Shown here one piece after another: positions 18,545 to 26,870 of a stretch of 64,000 nucleotides of DNA. A program made the translations under genes and the position numbers. Position 1 is the stretch's first letter. Each line of letters opens with the position of its first letter. The notes under the pieces are model-generated. The model was not told the DNA's origin, searched no databases, and worked only from the letters and a program-made list of their open reading frames with translations. The stretch spans positions 1-64,000 of the forward strand of contig JANNBB010000011.1 of the NCBI GenBank assembly GCA_031385005.1, written 5' to 3'. This DNA is from JADKIH01 sp031385005 (GTDB lineage: Bacteria > Bacteroidota > Bacteroidia > AKYH767-A > 2013-40CM-41-45).

Positions 18545-18560
18545 TTGAATCAACAACCGG

Positions 18561-18593
18561 CAAGGTCCGGGCATTTGCCCGGCCTTGTTTTTT
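18561..18593 (+). terminator. Strong intrinsic terminator after the DUF4331 gene
   Basis: A GC-rich stem of 11 bp with one bulged T (caaggtccgggc, 18561-18572, against gcccggccttg, 18577-18587) has a 4-nt loop and is followed by TTTTTT (18588-18593). The TPR gene begins 14 nt later, so terminator read-through would set a low ratio of the downstream genes to the DUF4331 product. Confidence 0.8.
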
Positions 18594-18606
18594 AAAAAAT
18601 AAAGCG

Positions 18607-19932
18607 ATGAAAAAAATATACGGATACCTTTTTCTAATTCTTACCTTTTTACTGTTTACAATTTTAATTTTTCGCTATCGCACACCCGATGTGACCGTAG
18701 AATTAAAAATGCGCGGAGGTGAATTGGCATCGACAGCAGAGTGGGCAAATACAAAAGCGGCAATTAATAAATTAATTGAGAATGTCCGCCTGAATCCAAA
18801 CGATGAAAAATCAAAAACGGAATTAGCATTCGCATATATACAAGAAGGACGGGTATCCGGTAATCATGCTTATTACGACAAAGCAGCTCTTTTTCTTTTC
18901 GATGAAATTTTAAGCAAGAATGAAGGAGATTATCAGGCATTGATCGGAAAAGCAACGGTTTTATTATCGCAACATCATTTTTCAGATGCGCTTCCATTGG
19001 CGATGAAAGCAAAATCTATTAACCCATACAGTTCTGCGGTTTATGGTATAATTACTGATGGATATGTAGAAACCGGAGAATATGAAAAAGCCATTCAGAT
19101 GGCCGACTCCATGGTTGCTTTACGTCCGGATTTAAGATCCTATTCACGCATCTCTTACTTAAGAGAAATACTGGGAGATTATAACGGAGCTATTGAAGCC
19201 ATGAAGATGGCAGTCGAAGCAGGTTATCCCGGATCAGAACAAGCGGAATGGACCCGTGTTCAACTCGGCAAGTTATATGAAAACACCGGCGACTTGTTGC
19301 ATGCAGAATTGTGCTACAATCAAAGTATTTATTTTCGCCCATCTTTTGCCTGGGGTTATGAAGGCAAAGCACGCATTGAAAAAATAAAAAGAAATTATCC
19401 GGAAGCCATTTCATATTGCAAACAAGCCCAGGCCCTGTTAAATGATTTTTCTTTTCAGCAAGAGCTAACAGAAATTTACAGAATTACCAATCAACAAGAA
19501 TTGGCTGCAGCATCCGCCCGTAAAACAATTGAATTATTAGGCGGGGCAAAGGGTGATGAAAGTGAAGTTAACCACGGTCATTATGCCGATAAAGAACTAG
19601 CTTTTGCTTACCTCGACGCATACGATTATACAACTGCATTTAAACATGCAATAACAGAATACAACAGAAGGCCGGAAAATATTGAAGTAAATGAAGCACT
19701 TGCATGGGTGTGTTATAAACTCGGCAACTATGAAAAGGCCAACGAACATATCGATAAAGCAATGCGCACGCATTCAAAAAATCCGGTATTAAATTACAGA
19801 GCCGGCATGATCAAGAAAAAAGCCGGGTACTTCGCCGAATCAAAAAAACTTATTGAACTTGCTTATAAGGTCAATCCATTTGTTTCACCTTTGATTACTT
19901 TGGAAGCCGAACAAGTATTAGTAATGAACTAA
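18607..19932 (+). CDS. Tetratricopeptide repeat protein
   Basis: A 441-residue protein with an N-terminal membrane anchor (about residues 5-23) and a periplasmic array of TPR units: examples are ALAMKAKSINPYSSAVYG, YEKAIQMADSMVALRPDL, AELCYNQSIYFRPSFAWGYEG and YEKANEHIDKAMRTHSKNP. It probably serves as a protein-interaction scaffold. The HupE/UreJ gene starts 4 nt after its stop, so the two are one transcriptional unit. The specific partner is not known. Confidence 0.88.
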   Translation: MKKIYGYLFLILTFLLFTILIFRYRTPDVTVELKMRGGELASTAEWANTKAAINKLIENVRLNPNDEKSKTELAFAYIQEGRVSGNHAYYDKAALFLFDEILSKNEGDYQALIGKATVLLSQHHFSDALPLAMKAKSINPYSSAVYGIITDGYVETGEYEKAIQMADSMVALRPDLRSYSRISYLREILGDYNGAIEAMKMAVEAGYPGSEQAEWTRVQLGKLYENTGDLLHAELCYNQSIYFRPSFAWGYEGKARIEKIKRNYPEAISYCKQAQALLNDFSFQQELTEIYRITNQQELAAASARKTIELLGGAKGDESEVNHGHYADKELAFAYLDAYDYTTAFKHAITEYNRRPENIEVNEALAWVCYKLGNYEKANEHIDKAMRTHSKNPVLNYRAGMIKKKAGYFAESKKLIELAYKVNPFVSPLITLEAEQVLVMN

Positions 19933-19936
19933 TCAG

Positions 19937-20605
19937 ATGAAAAATCTAAGCACACCCATACGCATTGCATTTGCCTTTATTCTTTTTTTTATTTCCAATG
20001 CTGTAACTGCACACACTGTTGCATATGATTTTGCTGAAATGTCAACTACAGGAATTGGTTTTGAATACATGAAGATGGGGTTTTTACATATTCTGCCATT
20101 AGGCTTAGATCACATTCTTTTCATCTTAGGAATATTTCTTTTACAACCACGCCTGAAAACAATATTCTGGCAAGTGACAGCATTTACGGTAGCGCATAGT
20201 TTAACGCTTGGACTAGCCATGTTTGGTTACATCAAGCCCGTTTCATCGGTTGTTGAACCCATCATAGCTTTGTCAATCGTATTTGTCGCCATCGAAAATA
20301 TTATTACTAGTGACCTGAAATGGTGGAGAATTTTAATCATCTTTTTATTCGGACTAATTCACGGATGTGGTTTTGCGGGAGTATTAATGGAAACAGGATT
20401 GCCACAAAATAATTATTTACTGGCATTGATTTCTTTTAATGTGGGTGTGGAAGTTGGTCAGCTTTCCGTTATCTTAATTGCTTATTACCTTTTTGGAAAA
20501 TGGTTTATGCATAAAAGCTGGTATAGAAACAGAATTACTATTCCCATCTCGGTTTGCATTGCTTTAGTTGCATTCTACTGGACCTTTGAACGAATAGTAA
20601 ATTAA
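19937..20605 (+). CDS. HupE/UreJ family membrane protein
   Basis: A 222-residue integral membrane protein with a signal-like first segment and about six helices. It keeps the metal-site pattern of HupE/UreJ proteins: His51 and His59 in HILPLGLDHILF, His87 in TVAHSLTLG, Glu107 and Glu120, and His142 in GLIHGCGFAG. Family members near hydrogenase or urease genes are thought to move nickel or cobalt. No hydrogenase or urease gene is present here, so the metal and role are open. It is tightly coupled to the TPR gene. Confidence 0.88.
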   Translation: MKNLSTPIRIAFAFILFFISNAVTAHTVAYDFAEMSTTGIGFEYMKMGFLHILPLGLDHILFILGIFLLQPRLKTIFWQVTAFTVAHSLTLGLAMFGYIKPVSSVVEPIIALSIVFVAIENIITSDLKWWRILIIFLFGLIHGCGFAGVLMETGLPQNNYLLALISFNVGVEVGQLSVILIAYYLFGKWFMHKSWYRNRITIPISVCIALVAFYWTFERIVN

Positions 20606-20712
20606 AACACTCTTTTTCATTTTACACTGCTTTATAAAGGACCATTGTTTTTTAAAATATTTTTCAGAAATTAATTGGGGCAATATTAATTAACAAATCC
20701 CCGGAGTTTTCA

Positions 20713-20744
20713 TTGTTATTTCTGCTTCAAATAAGCTATATTTG
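20713..20744 (+). promoter_or_regulatory. Bacteroidota-type promoter for the cytochrome–YceI–DUF5777 operon
   Basis: TTG (20713-20715) and TATATTTG (20737-20744) are separated by 21 nt, and the preferred ATG at 20754 follows 9 nt later. This matches the housekeeping consensus of the phylum, so these three genes may not depend solely on the ECF sigma factor upstream. Confidence 0.5.
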
Positions 20745-20753
20745 TTTGAGTGT

Positions 20754-21116
20754 ATGAAAAAGATCCGTTTAATATTTCTATTCTTGACCCTTTTTTCATG
20801 TTCGAAAGATCAGGTAGCAAGTTATGTAAAGCGCCCTTTAGGTTGTGATAGTACCTCCTTCTATTTTCAAAAAAATATTTTTCCTATCTTTAATTCATCA
20901 TGTAACTTTGATGAATGCCATGGATCGGGAGGATTAGGAAGCTATGATTTTACGGACTATGCAGTAGTCGTCAACCGGGTGAAATCCGGTTCGATTGAAT
21001 ACAGATTGGGTTTGCCACTTGACGATCCGCAGCACATGCCCGAACACATGCGAATGAATGATTGCGATATTTTTATTATCAAAACATGGATACAACAAGG
21101 GTTCCCGGAAAAATAA
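20754..21116 (+). CDS. Small lipoprotein cytochrome c-like protein with CX4CH motif
   Basis: The start at ATG 20754 gives a 120-residue lipoprotein with lipobox LFSC (Cys16). It has the layout of the planctomycete-type cytochromes: FPIFNSSC near the front, then MPEHMRMND...IIKTWIQQGF, the usual Met-ligand and WIxxG ending. The haem-attachment motif is odd: C50-NFDE-C55-H56 is CX4CH rather than CXXCH. It may still bind haem, as CX4CH occurs in some cytochromes, or it may have lost haem. The YceI gene starts 5 nt downstream. Confidence 0.8.
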   Translation: MKKIRLIFLFLTLFSCSKDQVASYVKRPLGCDSTSFYFQKNIFPIFNSSCNFDECHGSGGLGSYDFTDYAVVVNRVKSGSIEYRLGLPLDDPQHMPEHMRMNDCDIFIIKTWIQQGFPEK

Positions 21117-21121
21117 AAGAC

Positions 21122-21673
21122 ATGAGAAAAATATATTTTTTATTGATAGTTGTTTCTTTATCACATACCGCTTTTACGCAATCAGTCTTTATTGCCGATA
21201 GCGGCCAGGTTTCTTTTTTCTCATCAGCACCACTCGAAGATATTAAAGCTGTAAGTAATCAGGTAAACAGCATGATTAATATAACCAATGGTGAAGTTGC
21301 ATTTATGATACCCATGCGGAGCTTTAAATTCGCGAAAGCGTTAATGCAAGAACATTTCAATGAAAAATTTATTGAAAGCGAAAAATATCCGCATGCTTCA
21401 TTTAAAGGAAGAATCAATGAGAAAATTGACTTAACGAAAAAGGGTGTCGTTTCGGTTACTGCTACCGGAAAACTGACTATTCACGGAGTCGAAAGAGATG
21501 TCAGCGAACAGGGAGAACTCGAAGTCTTGGATGCGACACTGATTCTCAGAACGAAATTCATGGCTGCAGTTGCCGATTATAAAATTGAAATTCCTCAGTT
21601 ATTATTTAATAACATTGCCGATACCGTAGAAGTAAAATTATCAGCTATCTATTATCCGTATAAGAACAAATGA
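21122..21673 (+). CDS. YceI family periplasmic lipid-binding protein
   Basis: Using ATG 21122, this is a 183-residue secreted protein with a signal peptide ending near AFTQS. The YceI lipocalin-like barrel is shown by the FEKxIMQEHFNEKF-like helix (KALMQEHFNEKFIESEKYP), SFKGRI and GKLTIHGVERDV. Family members bind isoprenoid quinones or similar lipids in the periplasm. Its stop overlaps the next start (ATGA at 21670), so it is translationally coupled to the DUF5777 gene. The cytochrome gene lies just upstream. Confidence 0.9.
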   Translation: MRKIYFLLIVVSLSHTAFTQSVFIADSGQVSFFSSAPLEDIKAVSNQVNSMINITNGEVAFMIPMRSFKFAKALMQEHFNEKFIESEKYPHASFKGRINEKIDLTKKGVVSVTATGKLTIHGVERDVSEQGELEVLDATLILRTKFMAAVADYKIEIPQLLFNNIADTVEVKLSAIYYPYKNK

Positions 21674-22593
21674 AGCTATTCCGTTTAATTTCGTTTTCGA
21701 TATTGTTGGTGAATATATTCATTGCGTATAAAGCAGTTGCACAAGACGATTTGTTGAAAGCGCTTCAGGCACAAACGCAGGCGCAAACGGAAAGGGAAAT
21801 AGTAATAGCTACATTTAAAGGCGACCGGATAATTAATGTTGCCACAAATGAAACAGTAAGAAAAAACAATCTCGACTTTCGTGTCAGCCATTTATTCGGC
21901 AATGTTGGAGAAAAGAGCGGAGGTGGACCACACAACTTATATGGATTGGATCAATCGGCAGATATTCGTATTGGTTTTCATTACGGTTTAACAGACCGGC
22001 TAATGGTTGGAGTTGGCAGATCGAAGAGGAATGAAAACCTGGAAGGGCTTGTTAAATTCAGATTGATGGAGCAGACGACAGACAACCATGTTCCGGTTTC
22101 GGTTTCACTTGCAGGTAATGCGACATATTCCGCCAGATCAAAAACATTTTTTGAAGAAAACATTCACCGCCTGAATTATTTTTCACAGGTAATAATTGCC
22201 AGAAAAATTTCAACACGTCTTTCATTGGTTGTTTCTCCAGGCTATTTACATCGTAATTTTGTCGAAGCCGATGATAAGAACAATACATTTAGTTTGTCGG
22301 GAGGAATGCGGTTTAAATTCACACGGAGTTCATCGGTAATTTTAGATTACTCGCATACATTCAACAGAAAAGATTTACAAACAGAACCATTCGATGTACT
22401 GGGTGCAGGAGTAGAAATCGAAACAGGAGGTCACGTATTTTCAGTGATGTTTTCCAATGCCAGTGGTATTTTGGAAAACGATTATCTTGTCAATACCTAT
22501 GATAGCTGGGGAAAAGGCGGGTTCAAACTATCTTTTATTATTTCCAGAATGTTTCCGATGGGAAATGAGGAGAGAGTGAAAAAGAAGAAATAA
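21670..22593 (+). CDS. DUF5777 family beta-barrel protein
   Basis: A 307-residue protein with a signal peptide ending near AVAQ, then alternating beta strands typical of an outer-membrane barrel: FRVSHLFGNVGEKSGGG, LYGLDQSADIRIGFHYGL and GGHVFSVMFSNASG. This matches the DUF5777 family of Bacteroidota, whose function is unknown. It overlaps the YceI gene by 4 nt and is the last gene of the operon. Together with the cytochrome and YceI, it suggests an outer-membrane component of a redox or lipid-handling module. Confidence 0.85.
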   Translation: MKLFRLISFSILLVNIFIAYKAVAQDDLLKALQAQTQAQTEREIVIATFKGDRIINVATNETVRKNNLDFRVSHLFGNVGEKSGGGPHNLYGLDQSADIRIGFHYGLTDRLMVGVGRSKRNENLEGLVKFRLMEQTTDNHVPVSVSLAGNATYSARSKTFFEENIHRLNYFSQVIIARKISTRLSLVVSPGYLHRNFVEADDKNNTFSLSGGMRFKFTRSSSVILDYSHTFNRKDLQTEPFDVLGAGVEIETGGHVFSVMFSNASGILENDYLVNTYDSWGKGGFKLSFIISRMFPMGNEERVKKKK

Positions 22594-22684
22594 GTGTTTG
22601 TAATGGAGGTAGAAAATTTGTGTTACGGAAAGAGTCATGACTATAAATTGTTATATATTTAAACTCTTTTCTAATTTTATTCTT

Positions 22685-24049
22685 ATGCATAAAAAAATAT
22701 TTATCTTAGTTTTAATTCTCATTAATTGCAGGACATTTGGTCAAACATTTGAAAAGACCTTTACACCCGGGGCAGCTACTTCCATGCTACAGTTTGACGA
22801 CAGTTCTTATGTAGCATCCATTAAATGGCTCAATGTTGATTTTTTAAAAATCAGTTCTGTTGGTGATTCCATAGAAAGCCTCAATCGCACTTATTGTACT
22901 ATTCAAAAAATAATGGCATCGAAATTCGGCGGCTTCATAGCAATAGGCTCATATATTCATGTTGGTTCCGGTTCCGATGCTTGTATCATGCGCCTGGATG
23001 ATGCTCTTGATACTATTTGGGTAAAAGAATATCCTTCAATCGGATTTTACAGCACAGGGCAGGAGTTGATTGAGCTTCCCGACAGCTCACTGATTTTAGG
23101 AGTTACGGGAAATGCAGGTATGTCACATGTCGGTTTCCGGCTAATGCATCTCGATAAGGATGGAAATGTATTGTGGTTCAGAAATCCGGTATCTTGGTCG
23201 AGTGCAAACATATATAATTTAGCTGTGAAAGATTCATTTATTTACACAGCTCTGAATGATGAAATCGGTATGTTATTGTTGAATTGTTATAACCTGCAAA
23301 CCGGTGACACTATTTGGGAAAAAAGGTATAGTTCTTATCAATCGGGCACCAATACCACTTTGCATTTCACAAATTCTATGATCTTAAGCGGTTCAACAAT
23401 TTATTTCGCCGGAAGTGATTTTATAGATTCATCGGGTATTATAACCAACATCGAACTCCTTTTTATGACTGACTTAAACGGTGACTCAATAGGTGCACGG
23501 AATTATGCAGAAGGTCAGTTTACAAAAATAATATCTACCCCCGATGGAAATTTATGTTGCCTTGGAGTAAGTATAATAGATTCAGTATCGTTGACAAAAT
23601 TCGATATTATGGGCAGCCCAATTTGGTCGAATAAGTTTCGTCAGTTTGATCAATGTGATGTTCACGATCTTATTTCAACACTTGATAATGGATTTGCATT
23701 TTGCGGACAAGCAATAGATACAACCAACCAAATTCACTACACTTATATAGTGAAAACAGATAGTATAGGCAATGGGGTTATTACAACTATTCCTTATGTA
23801 AAAAGTCCTTCTGGATTAAGTTGTTTTTATAATTCTTCTGAAGGACATTTGCATATCAATTTTTCGAAGGAAGATAAAACGGGTTATGAGGTATTAATTT
23901 ATTCGTTGGACGGCAAGCTACTTATGAAAAAAAAACTTTTTGCACAAGCCAATAAGATTGATCTAAATGCTATGGCTACAGGCGGTTATATTGTAGTTGT
24001 AAAAAACCTGAGGGGAATTTTTGAAAGCCAGAAAATATTTATTAGGTAA
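22685..24049 (+). CDS. T9SS type A sorting-domain protein, unknown function
   Basis: The start at ATG 22685 gives MHKKIFILVLILINCRTFGQ, a clean signal peptide; the in-frame start at 22637 adds a non-signal tail. The body of about 355 residues is made of beta-strand repeats like those of bacterial propeller proteins (for example TLDNGFAFCGQA). The C-terminal 75 residues end with YEVLIYSLDGKLLMKK and GGYIVVVKNLRG, a type A sorting domain. It is probably an exported surface protein. A paralogue with the same layout follows at 24133. Confidence 0.8.
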   Translation: MHKKIFILVLILINCRTFGQTFEKTFTPGAATSMLQFDDSSYVASIKWLNVDFLKISSVGDSIESLNRTYCTIQKIMASKFGGFIAIGSYIHVGSGSDACIMRLDDALDTIWVKEYPSIGFYSTGQELIELPDSSLILGVTGNAGMSHVGFRLMHLDKDGNVLWFRNPVSWSSANIYNLAVKDSFIYTALNDEIGMLLLNCYNLQTGDTIWEKRYSSYQSGTNTTLHFTNSMILSGSTIYFAGSDFIDSSGIITNIELLFMTDLNGDSIGARNYAEGQFTKIISTPDGNLCCLGVSIIDSVSLTKFDIMGSPIWSNKFRQFDQCDVHDLISTLDNGFAFCGQAIDTTNQIHYTYIVKTDSIGNGVITTIPYVKSPSGLSCFYNSSEGHLHINFSKEDKTGYEVLIYSLDGKLLMKKKLFAQANKIDLNAMATGGYIVVVKNLRGIFESQKIFIR

Positions 24050-24132
24050 TTTTAAGTTTTAAATTGAAATCTTGTATAGGGGGAAGGTGGTTTTAATAAA
24101 TTTTGCTTGGTATATATTAATACTACATAATC

Positions 24133-25635
24133 ATGAAAAATTTAATTTGTATTTCTTTTCTTTTTTTTTCATTACTGTCGAAAAGTCAGACAACTTTTGA
24201 GAATCTTTACTATGGTTTTTCAGGTGATTGGCCGGCAGTATTCAACACACAAAATGGCTTTGCAGTCATGGGTAGAAAGTTTTTCAAGTGTGACGCATTA
24301 GGTGATACGATTCTGACTCATGCATACGATTATGGCTTCTGGAATAATACCGGCGCAGAAAAAACATATGACAATGGTTTTGTTCTCGAAGGAAACTGGT
24401 CAAATTCAGCCGGTGTATTAATTGAAGGATACTTTCTTACCCAAGTAGATAGCAACGGCATGTTTAAATGGACTATTCGTAACAACGATTCACTTGTACA
24501 GATAGCATTGGCAGTCTGTCAAAGTGCAGATAGTGGATTTATACTTACTGGATATTGTAAATCATCCCCATCCAATAATGATCTTCTAATAGTGAAAATT
24601 GGTAAGAATGGTAATTTAATATGGAGTAAGGTGGTTGATTTTATGTCAACACACGATTATGGCAGATCGGTAATTGAACATGATGGATTTATTTATGTTA
24701 CTGGAAATATCTCGTTGTCATCGGATGCATGTTTTTTGATGAAGATTGATCAGTCAGGACAAATTATTTGGACTAAACTTTACCAAACGGTTGATGGTAA
24801 TATTCCTTACTGTATAAAGCATACAAAGGATGGCGGTTTTATAATTTCTGGTTCTGCTGTTATTTTTCCTTCCTTTGTTTTCCCTTCTTTTGTTTTAAAA
24901 CTCGATTCTGCAGGGGATTATCAATGGGAAAAATATTTTGAAAACAATCAAACAAATTTTTATCACATAGAGAATACGGATGATGAGGGATACTTAATTA
25001 CCGGTTCCGTGAATTATCCCGATTCAATGGCTGAAAATGTCTTGATTGTAAAACTGAATAATGTCGGAGATACCATCTGGTCAAGGATATATGGCGGCAG
25101 GGATTCTGATGCGGCATATTCAAGTGCAAATACGAGTGACGGTGGTTATTTGATTTCTGCAAGTTCGAATAGTTTTACAAATGGATATTATATTATTAAA
25201 ACCGATAGTCTTGGACTTGGCGGTTGTAATATGTTTATGGGATCCTTAAATACTACTATTCCAGCCATGAATCAGTCCTTCTTAACAGCATCAAGTTTTG
25301 ATTATGGCACCGCTTCATTTTATCAGGCGGCATATTATGGATTTCGGGACTTACACCCAATTTGTTCAAGTGTCGGCATTCATTTAGCTGAACAGAAAAT
25401 TAATTCATTAGTAATATATCCAAATCCTTCCGATGGCTATACGAAAATTAAATTACCGGAAATAGTGGATGGAATATTACGGGTATTCGATATAAGGGGC
25501 AAAAAAGTTTTTGAGTCGAAGATTATAAACCAGGACTTTTTGGAGTTTTCTACAAAAGAATTTGAAATTGGATTTTATACAGTATTAATTGAAAGTAATC
25601 ACGGAAAATTTGTTGGAAGATTGATTGCTAATTAA
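24133..25635 (+). CDS. T9SS type A sorting-domain protein with propeller-like repeats
   Basis: A 500-residue exported protein: signal peptide (MKNLICISFLFFSLLSKSQ), then at least four repeats of a DGGFIISG type (DSGFILTGYC, DGGFIISGS, DEGYLITGS, DGGYLISASS) about 55 residues apart, as in delta-60-repeat-like propellers. The C-terminus VIYPNPSDGYTKIKLPE ... GFYTVLIES is a type A sorting domain. It lies 83 nt after a paralogue of the same architecture, which suggests tandem duplication. The ligand is unknown. Confidence 0.82.
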   Translation: MKNLICISFLFFSLLSKSQTTFENLYYGFSGDWPAVFNTQNGFAVMGRKFFKCDALGDTILTHAYDYGFWNNTGAEKTYDNGFVLEGNWSNSAGVLIEGYFLTQVDSNGMFKWTIRNNDSLVQIALAVCQSADSGFILTGYCKSSPSNNDLLIVKIGKNGNLIWSKVVDFMSTHDYGRSVIEHDGFIYVTGNISLSSDACFLMKIDQSGQIIWTKLYQTVDGNIPYCIKHTKDGGFIISGSAVIFPSFVFPSFVLKLDSAGDYQWEKYFENNQTNFYHIENTDDEGYLITGSVNYPDSMAENVLIVKLNNVGDTIWSRIYGGRDSDAAYSSANTSDGGYLISASSNSFTNGYYIIKTDSLGLGGCNMFMGSLNTTIPAMNQSFLTASSFDYGTASFYQAAYYGFRDLHPICSSVGIHLAEQKINSLVIYPNPSDGYTKIKLPEIVDGILRVFDIRGKKVFESKIINQDFLEFSTKEFEIGFYTVLIESNHGKFVGRLIAN

Positions 25636-25724
25636 TTTTTTGATTATAGTGTTGAATTTCTAAGGTGCCGATCTTTTAACATTAATTGACAGTCGTTTAG
25701 AATTTTCCCCGCAAGAAGTAGTCA

Positions 25725-26411
25725 AAGCGAGAGCAAAGGCTTTTCCTCAACGTGACAAATTCTGTTCGCACAGATTACGGCTCATCTCACCCCACCGACC
25801 TTGACGATCAAACCGGAAGTAACTATCTATACGACAACACAACCACTGTCTGAACTTTGATTACGCTGATTGATATGATTACGTTGATAGAGTTAGTTTT
25901 GAGTTAACGACTCTTTTGAAGTCCAATTTTTTTGAACCGAAGTTTATTAGTAATCCAATTTCAAGATTATAGGCCTCCAGATAATTGATGGCCTGGGCCA
26001 GGTGTACATTTTCCAATGCGATTAACGCTTTAATTTCTACAGAAATGTTGTCAAACACCAGGAAGTCGACACGTCGTGAGCCGATTTTATTTGATTTGTA
26101 ATGAATGGGCATTACAAACTCTCTATCATAAGTTATTAATCTTTCTGTAAATTCTATAGCAAGCGCTCTTTGGTAAATGATTTCCTGAAAACCATTTCCA
26201 AGTCTTTTATGAACTTCCATAGCAGCGCCGATAATTTTCGCTGTTTCTGAAGAATACTTATATTCGCTCTTAATCAAGAAATAAAACCTCAGTAAATTCG
26301 ATGCAAATTTCCAAAGAATCATTTGCAATAAAAAACCATAAAGTAAGTTTCTTATATTAAGATCATGTCAATCAAATAAATCAGCGTAATCACAGTTCAG
26401 ACAATGTCCCA
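25725..26411. mobile_element. Putative GxxExxY-gene repeat unit (full copy)
   Basis: This unit holds one GxxExxY gene bounded by inverted repeats: the left arm 25848-25888 (gtctgaac...attacgttgat) is an imperfect reverse complement of the right arm 26361-26402 (gatcatgtcaatc...agttcagac). The left 232 bp (25725-25956) recur, without indels and with about 19 substitutions counted by eye, at 26427-26658. The right end recurs at about 26659-26745. There is no transposase, so mobility is inference from repeat structure and partial duplication. Confidence 0.55.
25879..26328 (-). CDS. GxxExxY family protein
   Basis: A 149-residue protein with the family signature in GAAMEVHKRLGNGFQEIIYQRAL (family name from GxxExxY, here GNGFQEIIY). 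The downstream RRVDFLVFDNISVEIKA resembles the D-(E/V)xK core of PD-(D/E)XK nucleases, with Asp in VDF and Glu-Ile-Lys. No function is established for the family. A TTG at 26277 would give MIKSEYKYSSETAKII, closer to the usual family N-terminus than the ATG at 26328. The stop codon lies inside the left inverted repeat, so gene and repeat are built as one unit. Confidence 0.85.
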   Translation of the reverse strand: MQMILWKFASNLLRFYFLIKSEYKYSSETAKIIGAAMEVHKRLGNGFQEIIYQRALAIEFTERLITYDREFVMPIHYKSNKIGSRRVDFLVFDNISVEIKALIALENVHLAQAINYLEAYNLEIGLLINFGSKKLDFKRVVNSKLTLST

Positions 26412-26426
26412 CGCTAGGATTAGCCT

Positions 26427-26745
26427 AAGCGCGAGCAAAGTCATTTCCTCAACGTGATAAATTCTTTTCGCACGGACTACGGCTCACCTCACCCTGCCAA
26501 ACTTCACGACCAATCCGGAAGTAATAATCTATACGACAACACAACCACTGTCTGAACTTTGATTACGCTGATTGATATGATTACGTTGATAAAGTTAGTT
26601 TTGAGTTAACGGCTCTTTTGAAGTCCAATTTTTTTGAACCGAAGTTTATTAGTAATCCGACATAAAGATATTTCCTCTTATTATTTTGATATCATGTCAA
26701 TCATACCAATCAGATAAATCACAGTCCGAAAATTGTTTCTCCCAC
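26427..26745. mobile_element. Internally deleted derivative of the GxxExxY unit
   Basis: This copy joins the left 232 bp of the full unit (26427-26658) directly to a diverged right end (26659-26745, with cataaag, atcatgtcaatc and atcacagt). About 370 bp from the middle of the gene is missing. The right 130 bp of the shared left part shows only two differences from the full copy, whereas the outer 95 bp show about 17. It lies head-to-tail with the full unit, like a non-autonomous partner of an element. Confidence 0.5.
26581..26658 (-). pseudogene. C-terminal remnant of a second GxxExxY gene
   Basis: The last 26 codons, including the ending VNSKLTLST and stop, are preserved in frame relative to the intact gene at 25879-25956, with two substitutions. 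Everything upstream of them in the gene is absent. This fragment has no start and should not be translated. Confidence 0.7.
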
Positions 26746-26797
26746 AATAAATTACCCTAAAATCAGTTTCTTAAATCAAAATCAAGTAAATAATATA

Positions 26798-26831
26798 AAT
26801 CAAGTCAATCAAGTCAATCAAGTCAATCAAG
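26798..26831. repeat. Short 9-bp tandem repeat
   Basis: Four successive copies of aatcaag separated by tc (unit aatcaagtc) occupy 26798-26831. The sequence just before it, from about 26755, resembles another decayed right end of the GxxExxY unit (gtttcttaaatcaaaatcaag), so the array may have grown from that end. Confidence 0.75.
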
Positions 26832-26870
26832 GGAATCCAGGTACAATCATGGCATAATTCAGAAAAAACC

